Positions 1-11,153 of a stretch of DNA of 64,000 nt are shown piece by piece. The DNA is from Heterobasidion occidentale. Lineage: Eukaryota; Basidiomycota; Agaricomycetes; Russulales; Bondarzewiaceae. The translations under genes were made by a program, and so were the position numbers. The notes under the pieces were generated by a model. That model was not told the DNA's origin, did not search any database, and saw nothing but the letters and a program-made list of their open reading frames with translations. The stretch lies in the NCBI GenBank assembly GCA_039111635.1, contig JBCAQO010000003.1, positions 1,302,001 through 1,366,000 on the forward strand, written 5' to 3'. The stretch's first letter is position 1, and every line of letters begins with the position of its first letter.

Positions 1-54
1 CCACGTCCGCAGTTCCACAGAGTCCCACTCCACCTGCCCCCGACCTGGCTTGTT

Positions 55-1646
55 TTAGACGAGGCTCTTGATGACGGCCGCGGTGAACTCGGACGTGGTC
101 GCGGAGCCTGCAAGACGTCACGAGAACAGTCACGACGGACAGCCAACGGGGAGAAACGAGACGGGGACGTACCACCCATATCGGCCGTGCGGACCTTGCC
201 GGCGTTGATGACGTCAAACGTCGCGCGCCCGATGTTGTTCGCGATGTGGTCGAGGCTGAGGACGACGAAGGGGTCAGACGCGGAGTGAGCGAGGAGCAGA
301 GGCGCGTTACCCGAGATGCCTGAGCATCATCGTGGCGGAGAGGATCATGGCGGCGGGGTTAGCGCGGTTGGTGCCCATGATGTCCTTCGCGACGTGACGG
401 CAGCCAGGCTCGAACAGCGCGTATTCCTGCACAGAAAGCATCAGAGACGCGAAGATTCCACGAGAGGCGCAAGGCTCACACGACCGACGTTGCACCCGGG
501 GACGATGCCGGGTCCGCCGACGAGGGCGGCGCCGATGTTGGACACGATGGCGCCGTACAGGTTGGGCATGACCATGACGTCGAACTGGGTCGGGCGTGCG
601 ACGAGCTGCATGGACGTGTTGTCCACAATCATGTCGTTGAACTCGATGCCCGAGGAGCGGTACTCCTCCGCGACGCGACGGAAGGTGTTGAGGAAGAGGC
701 CGTCGCCGAGCTTCATGATGTTCGCCTTGTGCACGCAGGTGACTTTCTGCAGATGGTGTAAGGACTCCGTTCGCAGAGCGTAGTGGGCGCGCGAACTCAC
801 CTTGCGGTTGTTCTTGAGGGCAAAGTCGAAGGCGAAGCGCGAGATGCGCTCGGCCTTTGCGCGGGTGGAGACCTTCAAGCTCTCGACAACGCCTGGGTAG
901 CTCTGGTGCTCGAGGCCGGAGTACTCGCCTTCGGTGTTCTCGCGGATGATGGCAAAGTCGACGCCGGAATGGCGGGTGGGGAAGCCGGGGAGGGACTTGC
1001 AGAGGACGACGGAGGCGTAGATGTCGAGCTGCTGGCGCATGGCGACGTTCCAGGAGATGTGGCCGGACTGGGAAATGGGGGTGAAGAGAATGCCTGCACG
1101 GAAGAGACGGGTGAGGTCGTGCGAGAAGCGACGGGCGGAAGAACGCGGAAGGGGGAGGGGGGGAGGGCGTACCCTTGAGGCCGACTTTGTTGCGCTTCAA
1201 GCTCTCCATAGCCTGCTTGAAGAGGTCTTCGCCGGCCGAGGACATGCCCGAGACGTCGTACTGGTCCCACTCGATGGGGGCGTTGACATACTCGAATATT
1301 TCCTTGACGGAGTCTGTGATTTCAGCACCGATACCGTCACCGGGGATGAGGGTGACCTGGAGGGAGAAAATGGTCAACAGAGGAACTGGCAGGCGGGCAC
1401 GATGGGACGCACTGTGTGCACGCCGCCGTATTTTGTGGGAGGCTAGGGTGGGAGGTGAGTGCGTGGGGCGAAGGAGGTGAGAGGGGACGCACTCGCTCTG
1501 CGACCCTTGGGAAGCCAGCCGAGAGGGTTGTGGCTGTGCGCTGTGGGAGGTGAGCTGGGATGGGAGTCTGGCCTGGAGAAGGGCGGGCGACGTACGGCCT
1601 GGGCGAGGGCGGGGCGAGAGGCTGCGGCGAGGGCGTTGCGCAACAT
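55..1646 (-). CDS. IDH1: NAD-dependent isocitrate dehydrogenase subunit 1, mitochondrial
   Basis: Subunit of the mitochondrial NAD+ isocitrate dehydrogenase of the TCA cycle. The start [20 protein letters not shown] is a typical basic, hydroxylated mitochondrial presequence. The mature part follows in order: [61 protein letters not shown], then the last exons around [14 protein letters not shown] and [14 protein letters not shown] followed by TAA. About 375 residues are spread over several exons joined by short GT-AG introns; the last two junctions lie near 300 and 170. The order and wording match yeast Idh1 (regulatory type) better than Idh2, although the subunit assignment is by memory of the family. 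It is divergent from the hydrolase gene at 1926. No frame break was seen. The long antisense frames across it are GC-driven shadows. Confidence 0.93.
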
Positions 1647-1925
1647 GGCGGATGAGGAAATGAAGAAGAAATAATCCAGCAAAGCGAACGCTCTTCGCTC
1701 CGGAACAGATCGGCCGTCCCGGAGCAGCGAGCACGGGATCGCCCGCCCGATCCCATCTGCGTCACGAGACGCTGACCTCCGCGGCCCTCGTCATCAGCGC
1801 GCTCGGACTCGAGTCGATCCCGTGCTAAGTATACGTTCTCACTCGTTTGGGTTCTGGCTGGCGAGATGCTCGACCCTCGCCGTTCTTTATCACCCAGTCG
1901 ACCACCACGCCCCGTCCTCGCCACC
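1647..1925. promoter_or_regulatory. Shared divergent promoter, IDH1 / alpha-beta hydrolase
   Basis: A 279-bp spacer between two start codons that point away from each other. It must hold both 5' UTRs and core promoters. The hydrolase ATG is preceded by gccacc, a good Kozak-type context. I see no clear TATA box. Confidence 0.5.
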
Positions 1926-3833
1926 ATGCCCCCTCACCGACCCCACAAGGACACGACGCCCTCCTGCGTCTCCGACGTTCCCCACACCACCCCCGCTCGC
2001 GACCTCTCCTTCTACGCCGCGTTGCTTTTCATCGTCCTCCCCGTCTGGTCTGTACCACCCCTGTCCTGGATCTATGTGCTCTACGCCCTGCACAGGGGAG
2101 CCCTCTGGACGCTCTCCCGTGTCCAGATAGCCTGGTTCGTGTGCGCGCTCGCCGAGGTGGGTCACAGGCCTTGTTCGACTCGCGACCGATCAACTTGACT
2201 TCGCTTTCATGCTCCAGGTCTTCTTCTCTCTGTACCACTTCAACCTCGCCCGTTTCGTGACCGGCCCCTGCCCAATCCCCGCCGGCGAACCCGCAGAGCT
2301 CCAAGCCGCGTTTCACCGCGTCACGCAGGCCGGTCTCTCTTCTCTCTCAGATGAAGCCTTCGACGAAGAGACGCTGGACGTCAGTCGCCCGGGCAGCCCC
2401 GCCGAGCTCGTCGAACAGCTCGACCCCCACGACCCCCGCGCAGTCGACTTCCGCAACTCTCTCCGAACCTGGTCCGTCGCCTCTCCCGATCGCGCGCTTC
2501 CCGCGTCGCTCACCGCGCTTCGCTTCTCCGCAGGTTCCACAAGGTCCCGTGGTCGCACATCCGCAAGCAGGAAATGTACCAGTGGCTCTACTGGTCCATC
2601 TTCAACACCCACCTGCCCCCGCTCCCCACGCTCTCGCCCGCCCGCCGCGCCGTCCTCGACGACGTCTTGTCCCTCGTCGAGAAGCGCTCGGGCACCGCCA
2701 TCCCTCCCGGCACCAACCCCGCCGCGCGCCCGATCCTGCTCACCCTCGACCCCGTCCGCATCACCTGGCGCCCGCTCGCATGGTACGCCCTCGTCGCGCT
2801 CGGCAACCGCGCCCTCCGTGCGTGGTTCGTCCGCCGCCGCGGCATGCGCCACGGCGCCAAGGACGGGATCGAGTACCTCATCTACGTCCCCGACGGGTAC
2901 GCCCTCGAGACGGGCCCCGCGCCGGTCGTGTTCGTGCACGGGCTCGGGCTCGGGCTCATCCAGTACCAGATGTTCCTGTCGCGCCTCCTGCACGAGCTGC
3001 GCGACCGCCCGCTCCTCGTCCCGCTCCAGCCGCACGTCAGCCAGCAGATCTTCCACCGCGACTTTCTCGCCCCACACGGCCGCAGGGAGACCGCCGCCGC
3101 GCTGCGCGCGCTGCTCGTCGAGCTCGGGTGGGCGCCGGCGGATGGAGGCGCGGCGAGCGAGGACGGCGCGAAGGCGCGCGAGGGCAGGATCACGCTGATG
3201 AGCCACTCGAACGGGTCGTTCGTGCACGCGTGGCTGCTCAAGGCGCACCCCGAGCTCTTCCGCCGCTCGTGCTTCGTCGACCCCGTCACGTTCTGCTCCT
3301 GGGAAGGCGGTGCGCGCGCGCGTCCCCTCTCGCCGCCCGTCCCGCGCTGACCCCCGCCCCTCCCCTCCCCAGATGTGTGCTACAACTTCATCCACCGGCC
3401 GTGCTCCACCGTACGTCCCCGCGCGCTCCTCTCCCCGCGCGCCTCTCATCCCCGCGCTGACGCCCCCGCCCCAACGCAGGGCATGCACCTGCTCATGCGC
3501 TACTTCGTCAGCACCGAGCTCGGCGTCGCGAACGTCCTCCAGCGGCGCTTCGACTGGGCGTCCAACTCGCTCTGGTACGAGGACATCCCGCACGCGCGCG
3601 ACCCGCGCCGCGCCAAGTTCTTCCTCGGCGGCAGCGACGCCATCCTCGCCGCGCCGCGCGTCCGGCGGTACCTCGCGGCGCACGGCGTGCGCGACGGCCT
3701 GTGGTACGACCCCGCGGGCCACCACGGCCAGGCGCTGTTCCCTGGCAGCGCCGGGTACAGGGAGCTCATCGGCTGGCTCACGGAGGCGGGGGCGGGGGCG
3801 GGGGCGGAGCCTGCGCCGGTGCGAGCGCGGTGA
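1926..3833 (+). CDS. Membrane-associated alpha/beta hydrolase
   Basis: Predicted serine hydrolase with an N-terminal membrane segment. Residues about 20-75 contain two hydrophobic stretches (SFYAALLFIVLPVWSV and a following helix ending VQIAWFVCALAE), then a linker and the hydrolase domain. Within the domain I see VVFVHGLGLGL (oxyanion region), the nucleophile elbow LMSHSNGSF, an acid candidate in FLGGSDAIL and the catalytic His in PAGHHGQALF. The elbow is S-H-S-N-G rather than the common G-x-S-x-G. About five exons: introns follow ALAE, the first RTW, CSWEG and PCSTV. A GAGAG-rich tail is encoded by a short GC-rich repeat at 3789-3807. The substrate is unknown. The start at 1926 was chosen for its Kozak context and because upstream in-frame ATGs lack conserved-looking sequence. 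Confidence 0.82.
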
Positions 3834-4294
3834 GGCGCGCCGAGAGTTTGTTCTGCAGTTTCTATCATAGAAGACGGTCGTCGTACCGCATAGACGTCAC
3901 CTCCCCCATCCCCATCCTCTGGAACCCGCGGTCTCCCGCGCACTGTATCTTATGGCTTAACCTACCTATATCCTGGCCCGGTCACAACCCCGGGCGCCTG
4001 TCCTCGTCTCGTCTCGTCGTGTTCTCTCCGTTGTCATCGTCATTTCATCTGGATACCACATACACACATAGTTGTCGTTCGCATGGCGCTCTCGAATGTT
4101 GGCCGTGCAGCGGTTTCTTATAGCGGCCGCGTAGTGCTCGACAGACCCAGCGCGATTGTTTTTTTCACAAAGTCTGGTCCGTAAATTTGGCAAGCCAAGC
4201 CGCCCGTCAAGATTCTGATACACGCTCGGCGATATCTCATTATGCAATGCCTCCTGCCGCTGCTAGCAGCTTCGCGTCCCAGAATGCACGCGTC
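3834..4294. other. Intergenic, convergent 3' ends
   Basis: 461 bp between the stop codons of the hydrolase and the amidohydrolase. It should hold both 3' UTRs and polyadenylation signals. No supported gene was seen. Confidence 0.5.
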
Positions 4295-5553
4295 TCACTT
4301 CGCGGCCGGAGCGAGGGCGAACAGGTCGACGCCGCGCGAAGCGAACAGCTCGAGGATGTGCTCCCGATATATCCCTCTTAGTCTCGGGTCGTCTCCCCCG
4401 CCGTCCTTCGGCGCGTAGAACGCGCGCAAGCCCGCCTCGAACCATTGGATCGTCTCGAGCGGGACGGCTGTCCAAACGTTCGAACCAAACCAGATGAGAC
4501 GGCCCGCGACGCGTCGGCACGTCGGTCAGCCTCGACGCTGCGAGCAAACGACGCGCGTAGACTGACCGGGAAAGTCGCTCCCCCACACGACGCGCGCGCC
4601 GACGCCCCACGCCTCCGCAGCGGCGAGCGGGCCCGGGCCGGCGCTGAGCGCGGTGTCCCACCAGCACACGCGGCGGAGCTCGCGCAGGATGTGCGCCTCG
4701 TCGAGGGCGGCGCCCATGTAGCGCGCGAGGCCAGCGAGGCGCGGGGCGAGGGCGAGGGCGGTGCCGCCCATGTGGGCGAGGACGAAGGCGAGGCGGGGGA
4801 AGCGGGTTGTTTTGCCGGCGACGACGAGGTGGGCGATGGCTTTGAACGTCTCGTTGGGGACCTGTGGAGGGTGGAGGGGAGGGCGTCGGGGACGGAGACG
4901 CGGGCGGGCGTTGGTGGGCACGTTACCTCTGTGATGGGGATGCCGAGCAGGTCGCTTGGGAAGGGCGTGGAGGAGGGCGTCTGGGCGCCGTGGAGGAAGA
5001 GGACGGCGTTGCGCCTGTCTAGCTCTTCCCAGATCGGATCGAAGACGTCGTCGCCGAGGTATTCTGGCACGCGGAGTCAGTGGCGGCGGCGGAGTTGAAA
5101 GAATGGGATGGACGGACTGGCGTCGTTCGCATCGCCGTAGACGGAGGAGACGGCGATGCCGACTGCGCCAAGGTCGTCCAACGCGTACGCGATGAGTTCG
5201 AGCGCAGCTATATGCGCGTGCACGCATTCAGCAGATCGATGGACATAGCGCCTGGCCGACGCACCCTTGGTGTCCCTCAAATCACCGGCACACCCCCAGA
5301 ACGCGAACCTGCCTGGATGCTGGATGCAGGCGGCGCGCATGTCGTCGTTGAGCGCGCGCATGTCGTCGGGAAAGTGCCCGGTGGGAACGGAGAGGACGGC
5401 GAGCTCGACGCCCAGTGCGTCCATGGCGCGGAGGCTGAGGGCGGATGACCAGGGGAGGTGCGCGGGGGGCGTGCGGAAGCCGACCGCGCGGGAGAGGGCG
5501 GCCTTGGGGAGGGTGGAGGGGAAGATGTGGTGGTGGACGTCGATGGCAGACAT
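4295..5553 (-). CDS. Amidohydrolase-2 family (ACMSD-like) metal-dependent hydrolase/decarboxylase
   Basis: Member of the amidohydrolase-related family that includes 2-amino-3-carboxymuconate-semialdehyde decarboxylase and salicylate-type decarboxylases. The start MSAIDVHHHIFP carries the metal-binding H-x-H near the N terminus. A later His lies in VLFLHGAQTP, another in VLAHMGGTAL, and the metal-binding Asp in VVWGSDFPG, all in the expected order. The final exon reads from about NVWTAVPLETI to LFALAPAAK and TGA. Four or five short introns interrupt it. The substrate cannot be fixed from sequence; decarboxylation or hydrolysis of an aromatic-derived acid is an inference from the family. The SDR gene starts upstream on the same strand and its stop is 61 bp from this ATG, so the two may share a pathway, though fungal genes are normally transcribed singly. 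Confidence 0.82.
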
Positions 5554-5614
5554 GAAGACGCGACCCAAAAAGGAGAAAGTGATTCCAATTGAGTGCTACG
5601 GACAGCGGCGATGT

Positions 5615-6649
5615 CTACGCTCTGCGGTACTGGCTGCACTCGGCCGAATCCCAGCTCACGAACGTCCCCGACAGTCCCGAGTGCGCGCCCAACGCCAGCC
5701 CCGCGATCACGTGTCCTGCGTCCTCCGGCTTCACCAGCTTGCCCTCCGCGTGCTCGCGCACGAAGCTCTCGTGGTCCGCCGCTCGCATGTGCGCACCCCC
5801 TTGCTCGCGCAGCGTCGCTTGCATCTGTCGACCGTCGTCAGCGCCCGCCGTGAGCATCCCGCCGGCGATATCTCACCTCCGTGTCCACTTTCCCCGGGCG
5901 CACGGCCACACACACGAGCTCGGGCTCTTCTTGAGCGAGCGTCCTGTCGGTGCCCCAAGCACTGTGATTACCAAGGCGACTCGGCGAGCAGGCAGGCATG
6001 GGGTACGCGCCTGCACAGACTGTTCATCGCGGCCTTGCTCGCGTTGTAAGGCCCCCAGCCGGGCACCCCGCCCGCCGCCGCGCCAGAGCTCACAAACACG
6101 ACCTTGCCGCCAAAGCGGCTCGCGCGCAGGGCCGGGAGCGCCGCCTTGAGGGCCGTCACAAGCGAGAAAAAGTTGACGTCAAAGTGGGATCTCCACGCGT
6201 CCAGCGTGCTCGACGGCGCGTCGATGCGCCCGAGCGGGTGCAGCGTGCCCGCGTTCAGCACGAGTCCGTCGATGCTGCCGTGCGTCGCCTGGACGTCCGA
6301 GATCGCCCTGGCGAACGCGGGCTCGTCGGCGCTGCGGGAGGGATCGGGACGTTGAGCAAAGGCGTGCGGACGCGCGAGGGATCACGGGATACGGACACGC
6401 TGCACTCGACGAGCTTGAGGGAGTCGGCGTGGGCATCGGAGAGCTGCGTGAGCTCGGGCGTGCGCGTGCGGGAGACGGCGACGACGGTGGCGTTGAGCTG
6501 CTTGAGGAGGACAGAGGTGACGGCGAGACCGAGGCCTCTGGGGGAGATCGCGGTCAGCGAGCGGCCGGGCACCCGAGACGGGAGACGGGGCACCTCGATG
6601 CGCCGGTGACGACGACGACGGGGCGGAGGAGGGTGTGTGTGGGCGCCAT
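5615..6649 (-). CDS. Short-chain dehydrogenase/reductase (sepiapterin/benzil reductase-like)
   Basis: NAD(P)-dependent oxidoreductase of the classical SDR fold. The N terminus [20 protein letters not shown] joins across an intron to RGLGLAV, giving the TGxxxGxG cofactor motif. [14 protein letters not shown] supplies the NAG motif, and [20 protein letters not shown] with YNASKAAMN supplies the catalytic Ser and Yxxx[13 protein letters not shown] segment follows, then the C-terminal exon ending [11 protein letters not shown]. The overall shape fits the small fungal benzil or sepiapterin reductase group of about 250-260 residues; the real substrate is unknown. It lies head-to-head with PDB1 across 171 bp and is followed 61 bp later by the amidohydrolase. 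Confidence 0.85.
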
Positions 6650-6820
6650 GGGCGGTGGCGAGCAAGCGAAAGAGGCTGGGGAGATGTGATATTTACGGCT
6701 GTTTACGCCCCCAAAAAAGTCGACCCGCCGCCAATTACGCCCGACCACATCACTCCGGCCTCTCCCTCTTCTCTCCCCCTCCTCCCCCTCCTCCTCTTTC
6801 CCTCCTCCAAAACATCTCAG
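6650..6820. promoter_or_regulatory. Compact divergent promoter, SDR / PDB1
   Basis: Only 171 bp separate the two start codons. The PDB1-proximal half is a strong pyrimidine tract (ctctcccc/cctcctcc, about 6757-6812), typical of highly expressed fungal genes and their transcription start regions. Confidence 0.55.
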
Positions 6821-8278
6821 ATGGCCGCCAGAGCCGCCTTCAGCCGCCTCGCACCAGCGCTCACACACGCACGCGCAGGGCCCTCGCTCGCCGCCCGCCG
6901 AACAGCTTTCCGCGCGTATGCGACAGAGTCCGAGCAGCATTCCGTCAGTTTCTGCCTCCGCTGTCCCCCCGCACCTTCTCACTCCTCGTTTTCTCCCCAG
7001 ATGACCGTGCGTGATGCGCTCAACGTGGCCATGGAGGAGGAGATGATCCGTGACGACAACGTCTTTATCCTCGGCGAGGAAGTCGCGCGCTACAACGGTG
7101 CATACAAGGTCCGTTTTCGCCACCTCATCTCTTCGGATTCCCATCCAATCTCTGCCAGGTCACGAAAGGCCTTCTGGACAAGTTTGGCGAGAAGCGAGTC
7201 GTCGACACACCTATCACCGAGATGGGTTTCGCCGGTCTCGCCGTCGGCGCCGCCCTCACAGGTCTCCGACCCATGTCCGTCCGTCCGCGCCTCGTCCCGC
7301 CCTCTTTCCTTTTGCTCACCCTCCGTCTCTCCCAGATGCGAGTTTATGACCTTCAACTTCGCGATGCAGGCCATCGACCAGATCGTCAACTCCGCCGGCA
7401 AGACATATTACATGTCCGGCGGCAACGTTCCCTGCCCAGTCGTCTTTCGCGGTCCCAACGGCGCTGCCGCCGGTGTCGGCGCACAGCACTCTCAGGACTA
7501 CGCTGCATGGTACGGGCAGATTCCTGGTCTCAAGGTCGTCAGCCCGTGGAGTGCGGAGGATTGCAAGGGCTTGCTCAAGGTACCGCCCGCCCTCTTCCTT
7601 CAGTGACAAACCACCCCGTTGACGCGCGCTTGCGCTTGTTCTCAAGTCCGCCATCCGCGACCCTAACCCGGTCGTCTTCCTCGAGAACGAGATGATGTAC
7701 GGTATCACCTTCCCCATGTCCGCCGAGGCCATGTCCGACAACTTCCTGCTCCCCATCGGCAAGGCCAAGGTCGAGCGCGAGGGCAGCGACATCACCATCG
7801 TCGCGCACAGCAAGATGGTCACCCACAGTCTCGAGGCCGCCGACATCCTCGCCAAGGAGGGCATCAAGGCCGAGGTCATCAATCTCCGCAGCATCCGCCC
7901 ACTAGACATCGACACGATCAAGGCCTCGGTCAAGAAGACGAACCGGTACGTGGTGACGGAACCGTGCGATGTCTGATCGTGTACTGAGCGGCTTCTAGCC
8001 TCGTTACCGTCGAGGGCGGCTTCCCCGCATTTGGCGTCGGCTCCGAAATCTGCGCCCAGATCGTCGAGAGTGAGGCCTTTGACTACCTGGACGCGCCCGT
8101 CGAGCGCGTCACCGGTGCTGACGTCCCCACGCCTGTGAGTCCTCCCTGACCCGTCTCTTTTCCACGCGACTGAACGCATCCCGGCCTTCAGTACGCCGCC
8201 AACCTCGAGGCGCTCGCCTTCCCCGACACCCCTCTTATTGTCAAGGTGGCCAAGCGCGCGCTCTACAGGACGAACTGA
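6821..8278 (+). CDS. PDB1: Pyruvate dehydrogenase E1 component, beta subunit, mitochondrial
   Basis: Beta subunit of the E1 component of the mitochondrial pyruvate dehydrogenase complex, which converts pyruvate to acetyl-CoA. The N terminus [20 protein letters not shown]... through RAYATE is a mitochondrial presequence. The mature chain begins [15 protein letters not shown], then [87 protein letters not shown] and [13 protein letters not shown], ending [12 protein letters not shown] and TGA. These are hallmark transketolase central and C-terminal domain blocks. About six introns; the TPP-contacting Glu of LGEEVA is present. No frame break. The pyrimidine-rich leader fits strong constitutive expression. 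Confidence 0.95.
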
Positions 8279-8471
8279 GGCACTGGATCGTGATTCTCGT
8301 TACATTACTCGGGCATACATGTTGTCGTTGCTAGTGCTATAGATTTTTTCCTGCCAGATGGGGACACCGCGCCCGATGATTTTTGTACATGCGGTCCCCT
8401 GAGCTTCTTCTATCAACGATACAAACATTCGATGCCTTCCCCCCTCGTACATCCGACCAATTTTGTGCTGC

Positions 8472-11153
8472 CTAGGCAGAAGCGGCGGCGCGCAAGCGGA
8501 TGCGCACGGCGTTGGCGTGGGCTTGCAGGCCCTCGCAGTCGGCGAGCGTGGCGACCACGGGTCCGAGGTTCTGCAGGCCGGCGGACGTGAGCTCCTGCGA
8601 CGTGATGTGCTTTTGGAACGAGAGCGTGTTGACGCCGCTGAACTGGCGCGCGTACCCGTTCGTCGGGAGGGTGTGGTTCGTGCCCGACGCGTAGTCGCCA
8701 CAGCTGACGAGGGAAAGTAGACGGTGAGCACGCAAGGCGAGGAGAACGGTGTAGAGAGAAGAGAGGGGACCGCGCACCTCTCGGGGGAGTACGGGCCGAC
8801 GAACACGCTCCCCGCGTTCTCCACGAGCGGCACCTTCCCGGCCGCGTCCTCGAGGTGCAGGATGAGGTGCTCCGGCGCGTACGCGTTGGAGAACGCGAGC
8901 GCGTCCTCGACGGTGTCCGCCTGCACGATGATGCTCTTCGCGACGGACTCGCGCACGATCGCGACGCGCGCGAGCGCGCGCGCCTGTGCGTCCACCTCCG
9001 CCTCGATGGCTGCGAGCGTCGCGCGCGCGAGGCGCACGCTGACGAGCACAACCTGCGAGTCGACGCCGTGCTCGGCCTGGGAGAGCAGGTCCGCGGCGAC
9101 GAACGCGGGGTCGCACGTGTGGTCCGCGATCACCTGCATGAGTGCGCGCGCGTGTCAGCGACGTCCGTGTGCGCCCGAGGGCGCGGGTGGTGCGGGCGGA
9201 CGGGGACTCACCAGGACTTCGGAGGGCCCCGCGGGCATGTCGATCGAGACGAGCGCGTCGGTGTCGTTCTGGACGAGCAGCTTCGCTGCGGTGACCCACT
9301 GGTTCCCGGGGCCGAAGATCTTGTCGACCTTGGGCACGGTCTCGGTGCCGTACGCGAGCGCCGCGACGGCCTGCGCGCCGCCGGCCTTGAGGACCGCGGA
9401 CGCGCCGACGAGGTGCGCGACGTACATGACCTCGGGGGAGATGCTGCCGTCCGCGCGGGGCGGCGTCGCGAGCACGATCTCCTTGCAGCCCGCGACCTGC
9501 GCGGGGATGCCGAGCATGAGCGCGGTCGAGGGCAGCACCGCGGTGCCGCCGGGCACGTACAGCCCGACGCGCGCGATCGGGCGCGCGAAGCGCGAGCAGA
9601 CGACGCCGGGCATGGTCTCGACGACGAGCGTGGCGTCCTGCGCCTGGGCGGCGTGGAACTTGTGGATGTTCGCGTACGCGACGTCGATCGCCGCGCGCAC
9701 GGGCTCGGGGAGCTGCATGCTCTCCGGCGCGAAGGGCGGGAAGGCGACGGTCGAGGCGAGCTGCGCCTTGTCGAACTTGGCGGTGAGCTCGAGCAGGGCG
9801 GCGTCCCCGCGCGCGCGCACGCTGTCGACGATGGGCTTCACTTTGGCGATCATCTCGTCGAACTTGAGCACGGGGCGCCGGAGGAGCTGCGCGCGCTCCG
9901 AGACGGTGACGGTGGCGAGGTCGTAGGTGCGCATGCGGATGGGGGCGTCGGGATCGACGGGCGCTTGGGAGGGGCGGGGGGCTGGGGGGGCGTCCACTGT
10001 GGCTTCGCGTTCCGGGCCTGCGCGTGATCTTGCGGGCCTTCGCATCGAGAGAGGCCTCGATGTCGGCGATGGTGACTCCCGCCGCGGCGCACCGGGCCAA
10101 AGCAAAGTAGACCAGGTCCGCTGCCTCAAAGGCGACCTCCTCTTTCGTCTCCGCTCGGCAGAGCTCGTCCGCCTCTTCCATGATCTTGGATCGCAGGAGC
10201 TGGGGATCGTCGAACAGCCTGCGCGTGTACGAGCCCTCGGGGGCGGACAAAAGTCGGGACTGCAGAGTCGCCTCGAGGGCGGGGAGCCCGGTGACCTCGC
10301 CAAAGCAGGACGTCCGCTTCAGGTGGCAGAATCCGGCACCGCGCTGAATGACACTGAACTCCAGGCAATCGGAGTCGCAGTCGAGGCGGATGCTGACGAT
10401 GTCCTGGGTGGCCCCCGAAGTTTCCCCCTTCCGCCACAAGCCGTGCTTGCGTGAGTGATATACCCCCTTCCCCGTGAGGATGCTTTCTTTCACGGATTGC
10501 GAGGAGGAGTACACGAGGCCGAGCGAGCGGCCGCCTTGCAGGTGGGATGAGACGACTGTGGGGAACAAGCCATCTGGGCGATCGGACACCAAGGGTGCGA
10601 GGAATGCGTCGGCGACGTTGATCTGGGACGCAGATGAGGCAGAGAGCGTGAGCTGCGACGCAGGCACCACCAGGGTCGCGCCGACGCCGAGCAGACCCCT
10701 GATCGTCGAGGGCAGCGGCGGGCTGGATCCGGCGGAAAAGACGAAGATAGAGGACTCGGTGAAAAACCGGGAGACGGACGAGATGAGGTCCAGCTCCAAT
10801 GTGGGCGACTTCAAGAACACGCCCGAGACGCCGCTCCGCACCCGGTCCGACACGGCGCTCGCGTTCGCGACGTCGAGCAGGAGCAGCAGACGGTCGCGCG
10901 GAACGAGCCCGATGAGCTCTGGCGCCCACGCGAGGGGCACGATGACTTTGTCCGCGCCTTTGTCGAGCCAGGCGATGGCATCGTCCGGGCTGGAAGAGGG
11001 ATTGCTATCTGCGAGTATATATCGGGCAGACCGAACTGGAGCAGAAGCAAAATCGTCTGCGGTGGATGCGGCGGGGAGGACGACGGGGCCTACGCGAGCC
11101 AAGGCAGCCTCGAGGTCGTCGTTGCGGCGGTCGAGCAAAGGCAAGAACGCCAT
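8472..11153 (-). CDS. HIS4: Trifunctional histidine biosynthesis protein (PRA-CH / PRA-PH / histidinol dehydrogenase)
   Basis: Fusion enzyme for steps 2, 3 and 10 of histidine synthesis. Order along the protein: a variable N-terminal part from [13 protein letters not shown]; the phosphoribosyl-AMP cyclohydrolase block ([45 protein letters not shown]); the phosphoribosyl-ATP pyrophosphohydrolase block ([23 protein letters not shown]); then histidinol dehydrogenase ([69 protein letters not shown]). It ends LRAAASA and TAG. Introns follow AGPSEVLV and PYSPE. The frame of the first two domains does not run directly into the third: near 9982-10020 a one-base shift, or a very short intron, is needed. 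That break is described as a finding. Function is otherwise well supported. Confidence 0.92.
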   Translation of the reverse strand: MAFLPLLDRRNDDLEAALARVGPVVLPAASTADDFASAPVRSARYILADSNPSSSPDDAIAWLDKGADKVIVPLAWAPELIGLVPRDRLLLLLDVANASAVSDRVRSGVSGVFLKSPTLELDLISSVSRFFTESSIFVFSAGSSPPLPSTIRGLLGVGATLVVPASQLTLSASSASQINVADAFLAPLVSDRPDGLFPTVVSSHLQGGRSLGLVYSSSQSVKESILTGKGVYHSRKHGLWRKGETSGATQDIVSIRLDCDSDCLEFSVIQRGAGFCHLKRTSCFGEVTGLPALEATLQSRLLSAPEGSYTRRLFDDPQLLRSKIMEEADELCRAETKEEVAFEAADLVYFALARCAAAGVTIADIEASLDAKARKITRRPGTRSHSGRPPSPPPLPSARRSRRPHPHAHLRPRHRHRLGARAAPPAPRAQVRRDDRQSEAHRRQRARARGRRPARAHRQVRQGAARLDRRLPALRAGEHAAPRARARGDRRRVREHPQVPRRPGAGRHARRRDHARRRLLALRAPDRARRAVRARRHRGAALDRAHARHPRAGRGLQGDRARDAAPRGRQHLPRGHVRRAPRRRVRGPQGRRRAGRRGARVRHRDRAQGRQDLRPREPVGHRSEAARPERHRRARLDRHARGALRSPGESPSARTTRALGRTRTSLTRARTHAGDRGPHVRPRVRRRGPALPGRARRRLAGCARQRAPRARDARSHRGGGGRTGARARARRDRARVRREEHHRAGGHRRGRARVLQRVRAGAPHPAPRGRGREGAARGERGERVRRPVLPREVRGPLSSLYTVLLALRAHRLLSLVSCGDYASGTNHTLPTNGYARQFSGVNTLSFQKHITSQELTSAGLQNLGPVVATLADCEGLQAHANAVRIRLRAAASA

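Noticed and set aside
2313..3725. 470-codon minus-strand open frame across the alpha/beta hydrolase gene
   Set aside because: It is antisense to a clear hydrolase in GC-rich DNA, Arg/Glu/Ala-rich and without family motifs.
8855..10027. Long plus-strand frames (390-400 codons) across HIS4
   Set aside because: They mirror the codons of the histidinol dehydrogenase domain; open only because of strong GC3 bias.
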